Of a stretch of DNA of 64,000 nt, positions 42,732 to 50,787 are shown piece by piece. Numbering within the stretch: the first letter of the stretch is position 1; each line of letters begins with the position of its first letter. The notes beneath the pieces were generated by a model. The model did no database searches. It saw nothing but the letters and a program-made list of their open reading frames with translations, and was not told the DNA's origin. The position numbers and the translations under genes are program-made. The stretch covers positions 3,731,001 to 3,795,000 of the forward strand of contig NZ_CP029617.1 in NCBI RefSeq assembly GCF_003945545.1. Direction: 5' to 3'. This DNA comes from Streptomyces sp. WAC 01529. GTDB lineage: Bacteria; Actinomycetota; Actinomycetes; Streptomycetales; Streptomycetaceae.

Positions 42732-43199
42732 TCAGCTTGGGGGTGTCTGCTTCGGGCCGGCATCGCTGCCGTCGGCCGTGCGCGGGCCGTCAGCGCTCTC
42801 GGTGTCCCTGTCCGCGTCCACGTACGCCGCGTCATCCGCGTACGACGCACTCTCGAAGCCGTTCTCCTTGCGGAACGACTCGTAGATCTGCAACAGCACC
42901 TGCTTCTGGCGCTCGTTGATGGAGGGGTCGGCGAGGATGACGGCGCGCGTCTCCAGCTCGTCCCGCTCCTTCTCGTCGAGGATCCCGGCCCTTACGTACA
43001 GCGTCTCGGCGGAGATCCGCAGCGCCTTGGCGACCTGCTGCAACACCTCGGCGCTCGGCTTGCGCAGGCCGCGCTCGATCTGGCTCAGATACGGATTGGA
43101 CACCCCGGCGGCATCGGCGAGCTGCCTGAGCGACAGCTGCGCGTTGCGCCGCTGCTCGCGCAGGTACTCGCCGAGATTGCCGACGTTCAGTGATGCCAT
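42732..43199 (-). CDS. XRE-family transcriptional regulator
   Basis: 155 aa from ATG 43199. The N-terminal helix-turn-helix (REQRRNAQLSLRQLADAAGVSNPYLSQIERGLRKPS, recognised as two parts) is a Cro/C1-type domain. The C-terminal half is acidic and disordered. Directly upstream lies a near-perfect inverted repeat that should be its own operator, so it is probably self-regulating and may also control the divergent small genes. Confidence 0.9.
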   Translation of the reverse strand: MASLNVGNLGEYLREQRRNAQLSLRQLADAAGVSNPYLSQIERGLRKPSAEVLQQVAKALRISAETLYVRAGILDEKERDELETRAVILADPSINERQKQVLLQIYESFRKENGFESASYADDAAYVDADRDTESADGPRTADGSDAGPKQTPPS

Positions 43200-43229
43200 G
43201 CCTCGATGGTGCGCCACCCTTGCTAACTC

Positions 43230-43249
43230 TTGCAAGCACCTGCTTGCAA
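43230..43249. promoter_or_regulatory. Operator for the XRE regulator
   Basis: TTGCAAGCACCTGCTTGCAA: perfect 9-bp inverted arms around a CC centre, 31 bp upstream of the regulator start. A TTGCTAACTC-like half site precedes it. It should bind the dimeric HTH protein and block or tune its own promoter. Confidence 0.8.
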
Positions 43250-43422
43250 AAGTGCGCCACGCCACTCGGTGCCCGATGTTCTCCCGGGGCCACCCTCGCG
43301 CAGCCGAACAGCGGACCGGCATCACTATGGAGCGCGTCCGTGCCACTGCCGAAGCCGTTCTCCCCGCCACCGACAACGAATCCAAGTGACGTCGAACGGC
43401 CTGCTGACCTAGCGTTCCGCCC

Positions 43423-43878
43423 ATGAGCACCCCAGACGTCGGTACTGACGACGAGACCGGCGTGACCGTCCGCTGCCAGGACAACGCGTCCGTCGGCGTG
43501 ACGTTCTGCGACCGGTTCAGCTTCGACGCGGACTCCGTGCACTATGCCGTCGAACTACGGGCCCCTGGTCTGACCGCTCGCGTCAACGAGGTCGTCGCCT
43601 GGATCTGGGACAGCGGTCTCACCGTGTTCCTGGACGAACTCGCCGCCGACTACCGGGGTTGGGACGGCGAGCGGAACTGGCAGACCCTCGACCACGACCT
43701 GACGGTGTCAGCGGTCTTCCGGTCCGGCGGCCACGTGGGGCTGACCTGGGCCTTGCGGCCCTGGACGCAGGACGCAGGCGGGTGGGGCGCCTCGGTGACC
43801 ACCTGGCTGGAGGCCGGCGAGCAGATGACTTCCCTGGCGGCCGATGTCCGCGCCTTCCTCACCGAGGCGCATCAGTGA
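43423..43878 (+). CDS. DUF6228-type hypothetical protein
   Basis: 151 aa from ATG 43423. The text LRAPGLTARVNEVVAWIWDSGLTVFLDELAADYRGW (two adjacent pieces) and TWALRPWTQDAGGWGASVTTWLEAGEQM (likewise) is characteristic of an actinomycete-specific small family (DUF6228). It is globular and soluble. The stop overlaps the next gene by 4 bp, so the two are co-translated. The role is unknown. Confidence 0.7.
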   Translation: MSTPDVGTDDETGVTVRCQDNASVGVTFCDRFSFDADSVHYAVELRAPGLTARVNEVVAWIWDSGLTVFLDELAADYRGWDGERNWQTLDHDLTVSAVFRSGGHVGLTWALRPWTQDAGGWGASVTTWLEAGEQMTSLAADVRAFLTEAHQ

Positions 43879-44348
43879 CATCCGGCATGCGCCTCACCTG
43901 GACGCTGACGGGAACCGGGTGGGCCGACTGCACCCTTGAAGACCACCAGGCAAAGGCCGAACTCACCGCGTCCTACATCACCAGTGCGCCCGAGGAACTC
44001 CTGACCGCGGTGGCCCGGCTCGTCGCGGGCGAGACGGAGACCCGTGCCCAGTTCGAGGCCGAGCCGACGGCCTACCGGTGGCTCTTCTACCGCGAAGGCG
44101 TGGACAGTTGGACCCGCGTGCTGGAACTGCGGCACGGCAGCGATCACGACAACAAGGGGACCGAGATCTGGTCCCGCCGGCTCGACATCGACCAGCTCGC
44201 CCGCTCTGTGATCCGTTGCTTCGACGAGGTCGCGCGGGCCTATGGCGAGAGCGGCTATCGGGGCAAGTGGGGCGAACACTTCCCACGAACCGAACTCGAA
44301 GCCCTCAGACGCCTCTGGCAGGCCCACCATCGCAGCGATGACGCATAG
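43875..44348 (+). CDS. Hypothetical protein coupled to the DUF6228 gene
   Basis: 157 aa from GTG 43875, overlapping the preceding stop (GTGA). It has Trp-rich N-terminal text (LTWTLTGTGWADCTLEDHQA) and a helical C-terminus (SVIRCFDEVARAYGESGYRGKWGEHF, two parts). The family is unrecognised. Tight coupling and similar size to its partner suggest a toxin-immunity or two-subunit pair; this is inference. Confidence 0.65.
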   Translation: MTSGMRLTWTLTGTGWADCTLEDHQAKAELTASYITSAPEELLTAVARLVAGETETRAQFEAEPTAYRWLFYREGVDSWTRVLELRHGSDHDNKGTEIWSRRLDIDQLARSVIRCFDEVARAYGESGYRGKWGEHFPRTELEALRRLWQAHHRSDDA

Positions 44349-44439
44349 CCGCAGCAGCCCGATGCTCAGGTCACCGCCTCGCGATGGCCCACTTCTACCG
44401 AGACGGGACATGACAGCTCTGCCCGTTCCGTTCAAGGGC

Positions 44440-44974
44440 GCCCGAGGGCCCGGAAGGTCCAGCCGGCTTCGCGCCAGGAGTCGGCGTCGAGTGTGCCGCG
44501 AGGGCCCGCGCGCACGCCCGTGAGAACGACCCGAATGCCGCCTCGCGGGCCCTGAAAGCCTCCAGGGACCTACTGGGACAGGCCGGGAACGACAATCGTG
44601 AGGAGCCCGCGTGGATCGACTTCTATACGCACTCCCGGCTCTCCGCGGACGCCGCCGAGATCTTCCGCGATCCGAGAAACCCCAAGGCCGCCCTGGCCTG
44701 GAACCAGCAGGCCACCACGATGCCGACCGGGGTGTTCACCCGATCCGTCGGCATGCGGCTCGCCATCGTCGGTACCGCCCACCTCCAGGCCCGCGACCTC
44801 GACCGCGGCCTCGAACTCGGCAACCGAAGCGTCGACATCCTCGCCCGCGTGCAGTCCACCCGGGCCACGGACTACGTCCGTGAATTCAACACCGCCCTCG
44901 CCCCATGGTGCCGCGAACCGGCCGTCCGCGAGTTCGTCCGGCGAACCCGCGAGGAACTCCGGGTCGCCGCCTGA
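44440..44974 (+). pseudogene. C-terminal remnant of an XRE/TPR regulator
   Basis: An open frame without a start or the N-terminal helix-turn-helix. It reads VGVECAARARAHARENDPNAASRAL onward, and its C-terminal part (WIDFYTHSRLSADAAEIFRD; VGMRLAIVGTAHLQARDLDRGLEL) matches the TPR-like tail of long Streptomyces XRE regulators. It therefore looks like a truncated gene, cut on the left by the preceding variable region. Confidence 0.75.
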
Positions 44975-45003
44975 AACAGCGCCGCGGACGCTACCGTCAG
45001 CCC

Positions 45004-45525
45004 ATGATCGTATGGCTCAACGGCACCCACGGCGCGGGCAAGACGACGACCAGTGCGCTCGTGCGGCAACTGCTGCCCGATTCACGGGTGTTCGACGCCG
45101 AGAAGGTCGGCGAGACGCTCATGGACATCACGCCGCCGCTGCCCTGGACGGGCAACTTCCAGCACTGGCCGCCGTGGCGGCCGCTCGTCGTCGAGACCGC
45201 TCGGCGCGTGCTCGACTACACCGGCGGCACGCTGGTGATGCCCATGACCGTCCTGGTCGAGGAGTACTGGCGCGAGATCAGTACCGGGCTCGGCCAACAC
45301 GGCATTCCCGTACGGCACTTCGTGCTCCACGCCGACCAGGAGACCCTTCGCGGGCGCATTGAAGGGGACACCGTCCTCGGGCCCTCCGCGTTCCGTCTCG
45401 CCTACCTGGAGCCCTACGCCGAGGCGGCTTGGACGTGGCTGCACGGTGCCGCCGAAGTCGTCGACACCACGCACCTCACGCCCGCCCAGGCCGCCCAACG
45501 GATCGCCGAGGCCGTCAAGAGCTGA
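45004..45525 (+). CDS. TmrB-like ATP-binding protein
   Basis: 173 aa from ATG 45004. The P-loop is GTHGAGKTT (residues 7-15), with a nearby D-rich switch and HADQETLRGRIEGD. The length and motif order match the TmrB tunicamycin-resistance or shikimate/gluconate-kinase-like NTPase group. It could phosphorylate or bind a small molecule. The gene is convergent with the monooxygenase gene, with 2 bp between the stops. Confidence 0.75.
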   Translation: MIVWLNGTHGAGKTTTSALVRQLLPDSRVFDAEKVGETLMDITPPLPWTGNFQHWPPWRPLVVETARRVLDYTGGTLVMPMTVLVEEYWREISTGLGQHGIPVRHFVLHADQETLRGRIEGDTVLGPSAFRLAYLEPYAEAAWTWLHGAAEVVDTTHLTPAQAAQRIAEAVKS

Positions 45526-45527
45526 TG

Positions 45528-46997
45528 TCAGGCCGCCGCCGCGCCGAACCACGTCGGCAGGTGGTCGAGCAGGTCCCGCTGGTCCTCGCCGACCCACGCC
45601 ACGTGGCCGTCCGGCCGCAGCAGCACCGCGCGGACGCCCAGCTCGTCCAGCGCGTTCCGCCCACCCGGCTCGCCCGGCTCGCCCAACTCCTCGCTGACGT
45701 CCACGACATGCTCGACCCGGTCCTCCCAGCCCGCGACCGACAGCGTGCCGGTCCGGTCGAGCAGCAGGCCGCGGCCGGTGCGCATCAGTTCGTAGAGGCG
45801 GCCCTGCTTCAGCTGTACGTCCCGCAGCCGGCGGCCGAGGAGTTCGTGGCCCGCGCCGAAGTCGTAGCGGACGTCGACCGCGGTGATGATCCCGGTCATG
45901 TACCGGTTGACCTCCTCGAAGTCCATCAGCTTCGAGAACAGCTCCCGCAGCGCGGTCGCACCCGGATCCGTGCCGAGCAGCGTGATCTGCGCGCGCGTGT
46001 TGGCGAGCACGGCGGCCCCCACCGGGTGCCGTTCGGCGTGGTAGGTGTCCAGGAGCCCTTCCGGAGCCCAGCCGTTGACCGCGGCGGCCAGCTTCCAGCC
46101 GAGGTTGAACGCGTCCTGCACACCGAGGTTGAGGCCCTGCCCGCCGGTCGGCGGGTGGATGTGCGCCGCGTCGCCCGCCAGCAGCACCCGGCCCACGCGG
46201 TACCGCTCGGCCTGCCGGGTCGCGTCGCCGAACCGGGAGAGCCAGCGCGGCGAACGCGCGCCGAAGTCCGTGCCCGCCCAGGCCCGCAGCCGCTCCTTGA
46301 ACTCGTCGAGCGTCGGCGCCGCGCGGTCCTCGGACACCCCGTCGGCGGGCACGATGACGCGGTACCACCCGTCCCCGAGGGGGTGGGCGCCGAACCGCAG
46401 TTGGGTCTTGTTGACCTCCGCGACGGCGGCGGCGATCGCCTCCGGCGCCTCGGTCAGCTCCATCTCGCCCAGCATCGTCTCGACCTTGGCGGGCTCCCCG
46501 GGGAAGTCGACGCCGAGCTGCTTGCGCACCGTGCTGCGGCCGCCGTCGCACCCGACGAGGTAGCGCGCGCGCAGCCGCGTGCCGTCCGCCAGCTCGACGC
46601 TCACCCCGTCCTCGTCCTGGCTCAGCCCGACCACTTCGGTGCCGCGGCGGATCTCCGTACCGACGGCGACGGCGTGCTCGTCGAGGATCCGCTCGGTGAC
46701 CGGCTGCGGGGCGGCGACACCGTACGGATGCGCCGTGTCCATCCCTTCCGGCCACGGCTTGGCCACACCGCCGAAGAGGCCGCCGACCTGGAACTTCTCG
46801 CTGACGGCGAGGAAGTGCTCCAGCAGGCCGCGCTGGTCCATCAGCTCGACGCTGCGCGCGTGCAGGCCCTGCCCGCGGGACTGCCCGGTCTGCTCGGTCA
46901 GCTTCTCCAGCACGACCACCTGTACACCGTGCAGCCGCAACTCGCCGGCGAGCATCAAACCGGTCGGTCCGCCGCCGACCACGATTACGTCAATCAT
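45528..46997 (-). CDS. rox: Rox-type rifampicin monooxygenase
   Basis: 489 aa from ATG 46997 (MIDVIVVGGGPTG), with a longer in-frame ATG at 47009. The FAD motif GGGPTGLMLAGE, the DG motif (VGCDGGRSTVRK) and the GD motif (LLAGDAAHIHPPTGGQG) define a class A flavoprotein hydroxylase. Text near SRGQGLHARSVELMDQRGLLEHFL (two parts) matches the Rox/RIFMO proteins, which hydroxylate and linearise rifampicin. The decisive support is the rifamycin-associated element just upstream (47069). It probably gives rifamycin resistance. Confidence 0.88.
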   Translation of the reverse strand: MIDVIVVGGGPTGLMLAGELRLHGVQVVVLEKLTEQTGQSRGQGLHARSVELMDQRGLLEHFLAVSEKFQVGGLFGGVAKPWPEGMDTAHPYGVAAPQPVTERILDEHAVAVGTEIRRGTEVVGLSQDEDGVSVELADGTRLRARYLVGCDGGRSTVRKQLGVDFPGEPAKVETMLGEMELTEAPEAIAAAVAEVNKTQLRFGAHPLGDGWYRVIVPADGVSEDRAAPTLDEFKERLRAWAGTDFGARSPRWLSRFGDATRQAERYRVGRVLLAGDAAHIHPPTGGQGLNLGVQDAFNLGWKLAAAVNGWAPEGLLDTYHAERHPVGAAVLANTRAQITLLGTDPGATALRELFSKLMDFEEVNRYMTGIITAVDVRYDFGAGHELLGRRLRDVQLKQGRLYELMRTGRGLLLDRTGTLSVAGWEDRVEHVVDVSEELGEPGEPGGRNALDELGVRAVLLRPDGHVAWVGEDQRDLLDHLPTWFGAAAA

Positions 46998-47068
46998 CAC
47001 TACGCCCATTCAACGAGTTCGCCATTTATGCAGGTCCTGGCCTTGGCCGGTCATTCTGCGGCACGCCA

Positions 47069-47088
47069 GGGGCCTTGCCGCAAGCCCC
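47069..47088 (-). promoter_or_regulatory. Rifamycin-associated element (RAE)
   Basis: On the minus strand GGGGCTTGCGGCAAGGCCCC, the RAE inverted-repeat consensus as I recall it, found before rifamycin-inactivation genes and helR in actinomycetes. It lies about 72 bp upstream of rox and should make it rifamycin-inducible. Confidence 0.85.
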
Positions 47089-47111
47089 CCTGTGCGCTAT
47101 AAGTTGAGAGT

Positions 47112-47137
47112 GGCAAGGAGCGGGAAACCTCCTTGCC
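47112..47137. promoter_or_regulatory. 9-bp stem-loop in the rox-AraC intergenic region
   Basis: GGCAAGGAG (47112-47120) pairs perfectly with CTCCTTGCC (47129-47137) across an 8-nt loop. It lies between the RAE and the AraC gene. It may be an operator for the divergent regulator or an RNA hairpin in its leader. Confidence 0.5.
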
Positions 47138-47199
47138 TTCGTCATGTGTGCGGCCGTGTGCGCAGGCATGCGTACAACCGTGTGTGTAGCGTTTTACGT

Positions 47200-47622
47200 G
47201 TGGTGTCCCTCCCCGATCTCGTCCGGCTGCGGCAGGCCCGCGACCGCATGGACCGTGACTACGCGCAGCCGCTGGACGTCCCCGCTCTCGCGCGCGACGC
47301 CCTCATGTCCCCGGGGCACTTCTCGCGCAGTTTCCGTGCCGCCTACGGCCAGACTCCGTACAGCTACCTCATGACCCGCCGCATCGAGCGGGCCAAGGCG
47401 CTGCTCCGGCGGGGCGATCTGAGCGTCACCGACGTGTGCATGGCGGTGGGCTGTACGTCACTGGGGTCCTTCAGCTCGCGGTTCACCGAGATCGTCGGGG
47501 AGAGCCCGAGCGCGTACCGGGCCCGCGATCATGGAACGGGCGCCGGGATCCCGGCCTGCCTCGCCAAGATCTACACCCGGCCGGTCAGGAACGGAGAAGC
47601 GAAACCGCCTGGCCCTGCCTAG
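47200..47622 (+). CDS. AraC-family regulator, single HTH domain
   Basis: 140 aa from GTG 47200. Only the DNA-binding double helix-turn-helix is present (DVPALARDALMSPGHFSRSFRAAYG, two parts, and VTDVCMAVGCTSLGSFSSRF), with no ligand domain. This short form is common in Streptomyces and often pairs with the VOC gene that follows. It is divergent from rox. Confidence 0.85.
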   Translation: MVSLPDLVRLRQARDRMDRDYAQPLDVPALARDALMSPGHFSRSFRAAYGQTPYSYLMTRRIERAKALLRRGDLSVTDVCMAVGCTSLGSFSSRFTEIVGESPSAYRARDHGTGAGIPACLAKIYTRPVRNGEAKPPGPA

Positions 47623-47632
47623 CGTGGTGGGC

Positions 47633-48043
47633 ATGGAAATCAACCTCGCACAGTGCTTCATCGCCGTCGACGACCACGACAAGGCGCTCGCCTTCTACCG
47701 CGACGTACTCGGCCTGGAGGTGCGCAACGACGTCGGGTTCGAGGGCATGCGCTGGGTGACCGTCGGCTCGCCCACGCAGCCCGGCGTGGAGATCGTCCTC
47801 GAACCCCCGCTCGCGGACCCGAACGCCACGGAGTCCGACCGGCAGGCGATGGCCGAGCTGATGGCCAAGGGTCATCTGCGCGGCGTCATCTTCCGGACCG
47901 ATGACGTCGACGCCCTGTTCGAGCGGATCCGCGCCGCGGGCGGTGACGTCCTCCAGGAGCCGATGGACCAGCCGTACGGCGTACGGGACTGCGCCTTCCG
48001 CGACCCGGCCGGGAACATGATCCGCTTCAACCAGCCCAGTTGA
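47633..48043 (+). CDS. VOC-family (glyoxalase/bleomycin-resistance fold) protein
   Basis: 136 aa from ATG 47633. Two betaalphabetabetabeta repeats are visible: DDHDKALAFYRDVLGLEV near the start and DVDALFERIRAAGGDVLQEP later, ending FRDPAGNMIRFNQP. The family includes glyoxalases, dioxygenases and antibiotic-binding proteins. It is transcribed with the short AraC gene, a recurrent Streptomyces pair. The substrate is unknown. Confidence 0.85.
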   Translation: MEINLAQCFIAVDDHDKALAFYRDVLGLEVRNDVGFEGMRWVTVGSPTQPGVEIVLEPPLADPNATESDRQAMAELMAKGHLRGVIFRTDDVDALFERIRAAGGDVLQEPMDQPYGVRDCAFRDPAGNMIRFNQPS

Positions 48044-48137
48044 CCTTCACCTTGGGTGAGGCCGCAGCATCGGTGGGGCCGGGCGGACAGTCCGGCGCCG
48101 GGCAGCGTGCCCGGCACGAGGAGGGCAGGGGCGGGCA

Positions 48138-49268
48138 ATGGGGTTGCTGACCATCGGGGCGTTCGCGAAGGCGTCCCGGCTGTCACCGAAGGCGCTGCGG
48201 CTCTACGACGAGCTGGGGCTGCTGACCCCCGCCCGCGTCGACCCGGTCACCGGCTACCGGCTCTACGTGCCCGAGCAGCTCGCGCGGGCCCGGCTCGTGG
48301 CCTGGCTGCGGCGGCTCGGCATGCCGCTGGCCCGCATCCGGCACGTCGGGACGCTGGACGCGGCGGGCGCCGCCCAGGAGATCCGCGCGTTCTGGGCCCG
48401 GGTCGAGGCCGACACCGCCGCCCGGCGGGATCTGGCCGCCTTCCTCGTCGACCACCTGTCCAGGGAGGACCCCGCCATGACCCCGATCGCCGAACCGCTG
48501 GAGATCCGTTACGCCGCGCTGTCCGACACCGGCCTGGTCCGCGAGAGCAACCAGGACACCGCCTACGCGGGCGCCCGCCTGCTCGCCGTCGCCGACGGTT
48601 ACGGGCCCGGCGGGGCGCCCGCCGGGGCCGCCGCCATCGACGCGCTCAAGCGCCTCGAAACCGAGGGCATCCCGGCGGGCCAGCTCCTCAACGCCCTTGA
48701 GGACGCCGTCGAACAGGCCGCCTCGGCCGTACGCGAAGCCGCCGCCGACGGCGCCGCTTCCCGCTCCGGCTCCGATCCCGTCTCCGATACGTCATCGCTG
48801 TCGCCGTCGCCGTCGCCGCGTGAGGCCGGCACCACACTCACCGCGATGCTCTGGACCGGCTCGCGACTCGCCCTCGTCCACATCGGCGACACCCGCGCCT
48901 ACCTCCTGCGGGACGGCGAACTGTTCCAGGTCACCCACGACCACACCCTGGTGCAGTCGATGGTCGACGAGGGCCGCCTCAGCCCCGAGGAGGCCGCGTC
49001 GCACCCCCAGCGGGCGCTGCTCATCCGCGCCCTCGGCACCGGTGAGACCACCGCCGACCTGCGGCTTCAGGAGGCCCGGCCCGGCGACCGCTATCTGCTC
49101 TGCTCCGACGGGCTGAGTGCCGTGGTGCCCACCGAGGAGATCCGGCAGGTGATCACGAGGGCCGGCGATCCCGATCAGGCGGTACGCGAACTCATCGCCC
49201 TGGCCAACGGCTCCGGCGGCCCCGACAACGTCAGCTGCGTGGTCGCCGACGTCGTCACGGGTGGGTAG
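48138..49268 (+). CDS. MerR-type HTH fused to PP2C phosphatase
   Basis: 376 aa. Residues 1-70 are a MerR winged helix (LLTIGAFAKASRLSPKALRLYDELGLLTPARV, two parts). From about 125 the PP2C metal-phosphatase domain runs: TGLVRESNQDT, AVADGYGPGG, VHIGDTRAYLLRDG, LLCSDGLSAVV and GGPDNVSCVVADV. The Asp residues that hold two metals are all present, so the enzyme looks active. It would couple DNA binding to Ser/Thr dephosphorylation. A Ser/Asp-rich insert separates the PP2C halves. Confidence 0.8.
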   Translation: MGLLTIGAFAKASRLSPKALRLYDELGLLTPARVDPVTGYRLYVPEQLARARLVAWLRRLGMPLARIRHVGTLDAAGAAQEIRAFWARVEADTAARRDLAAFLVDHLSREDPAMTPIAEPLEIRYAALSDTGLVRESNQDTAYAGARLLAVADGYGPGGAPAGAAAIDALKRLETEGIPAGQLLNALEDAVEQAASAVREAAADGAASRSGSDPVSDTSSLSPSPSPREAGTTLTAMLWTGSRLALVHIGDTRAYLLRDGELFQVTHDHTLVQSMVDEGRLSPEEAASHPQRALLIRALGTGETTADLRLQEARPGDRYLLCSDGLSAVVPTEEIRQVITRAGDPDQAVRELIALANGSGGPDNVSCVVADVVTGG

Positions 49269-49361
49269 CCACTTTTTTGTGGGTACTTGGCGTGCCGCCC
49301 TTCTCGGGCCAACCTGGTGACCACGCCGCAACGCACGGAAGGGGAGCCCGATGACGAAGCG

Positions 49362-49754
49362 TCAGGACGCTTGTGACAGGACGGAATCCGCCCTGGACTC
49401 GGGCTGGGACACCGGCTCCCGCCCGGCGAGCCTGTCCAGGCGGCGGTGGCCCCAGTCCGCCAGAGGGGCCAGCGCCTCGCAGAGGTCGCGGCCGAACTCC
49501 GTGAGGGAGTAGACCGTCTTCAACGGCCGTACGTCGTACACCTCCCGGTGCACGAGCCCGTCGGCCTCCATCTCGCGCAGCGCCTGAGTCAGCACCTTCT
49601 CGGTGAGCCCCGGCAGCAGCCGCAGCATCTCACCGGGACGGTGCGGGCCCTTTTCGAGCGGCCACAGCAGCGCGGTCTTCCACTTGCCGTCGATCACGGC
49701 GATCGCGGCGGTCACCCCGCACACGTTCGGGTCCTGGGCACGGCTGCGCGTCAT
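49362..49754 (-). CDS. HxlR-family transcriptional regulator
   Basis: 130 aa from ATG 49754. The Cys near the start (NVCGVTAAIAVIDGKWK) and the winged helix (RPGEMLRLLPGLTEKVLTQALREMEADGLV, two parts) are the HxlR signature; the Cys often senses electrophiles or oxidants. It is divergent from the imine-reductase-like gene by 117 bp and likely controls it. Confidence 0.9.
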   Translation of the reverse strand: MTRSRAQDPNVCGVTAAIAVIDGKWKTALLWPLEKGPHRPGEMLRLLPGLTEKVLTQALREMEADGLVHREVYDVRPLKTVYSLTEFGRDLCEALAPLADWGHRRLDRLAGREPVSQPESRADSVLSQAS

Positions 49755-49871
49755 CTCTGATCCCTCTCCATCCTCATCACTGCGCCATTCCTCCACGCCG
49801 CAGGCCGCCGGCAGCAAGCCGCTGACCGGCGGTCGCCGGCCGATTCGCCATGCCCACAAGGGAGTTGACCG

Positions 49872-50765
49872 ATGTCTTCGTACGTCCCCCAGTCTGCCGT
49901 CACCGTTCTCGGTCTGGGACCGATGGGCCGGGCCCTCGCCACCGCTTTCCTGGCGGCCGGGGTGCGGACCACTGTCTGGAACCGTACGCCGGGGCGGGAC
50001 GCCGAGCTGATCGAGCGGGGCGCGCTCGGCGCTCGTACGCTCGAAGAGGCCGTCACGGCGAGTCCGCTGACCGTCGTCTGCGTGGTCAATTACGACGCCT
50101 CGGACGCACTGCTGCGACCGGCCGCCGTCACCACCGCGCTCAAGGGACGCACCCTGGTGAACCTCAGCGCCGACACACCCGACCGCGCGCGGGACACCGG
50201 GCGCTGGGCCGCCGAGCACGGCATCCCGTACCTGGACGGGGCGATCATGACGCCGACCGACGTCATCGGCACACCGGACGGCGTCTTCCTCCACAGCGGT
50301 CCCGCCGAGCTGTACGAGCGTCATCGCCCCGTCCTCGACGCGCTGGGCGGCACGCACACCCACCTCGGTGAGGAGATCGGGCGGGCGGCGGCGTACGACA
50401 TCGCGCTGCTCGACATCTTCTGGACCGCGATGACCGGGTACATGCACGCCCTGGCGCTGGCGAGGGCGGAGGGCGTCTCGGCGCGGGAGCTGGCCCCGTT
50501 CGCCAAGGGCATCGGCGCGATCCTGCCGCCGATCTTCGAGGAGGCCGCCGGGGAGGTGGACGACGGCACCTTCTCGGGCGAGGGGAACCCGATCACGTCG
50601 GCGGCCTCGACGATGGCCCACGTCATCCACGCCTCCGAGGCCCACGGCATCGAGGCGGGCGTGATGCGCGCCGCCGAGGGCCTGGCCCGCCGTGTCATCG
50701 CACGGGGCCACGGTGGCGACGGCGCGACCCGGATGGTGGAGCTGCTCGGGCTCGGCCACCGCTGA
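49872..50765 (+). CDS. NAD(P)-binding imine-reductase-like oxidoreductase
   Basis: 297 aa. The N-terminal Rossmann motif VLGLGPMGRALATAFLAAG and the NADP-binding VWNRTPGR fit the 6-phosphogluconate/beta-hydroxyacid dehydrogenase fold. The C-terminal helical domain contains DIFWTAMTGYMHALALARAEG, typical of Streptomyces imine reductases. The family reduces cyclic imines with NADPH. The natural substrate is unknown. A paralogue is 3 kb away. Confidence 0.8.
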   Translation: MSSYVPQSAVTVLGLGPMGRALATAFLAAGVRTTVWNRTPGRDAELIERGALGARTLEEAVTASPLTVVCVVNYDASDALLRPAAVTTALKGRTLVNLSADTPDRARDTGRWAAEHGIPYLDGAIMTPTDVIGTPDGVFLHSGPAELYERHRPVLDALGGTHTHLGEEIGRAAAYDIALLDIFWTAMTGYMHALALARAEGVSARELAPFAKGIGAILPPIFEEAAGEVDDGTFSGEGNPITSAASTMAHVIHASEAHGIEAGVMRAAEGLARRVIARGHGGDGATRMVELLGLGHR

Positions 50766-50787
50766 GCGGGCCCGAGGTCCGCTGACG

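Noticed and set aside
45082..46755. A 557-aa minus-strand frame over the monooxygenase
   Set aside because: Arg/Gly/Ala-rich shadow frame crossing two genes; the Rox-type frame has clear FAD motifs.
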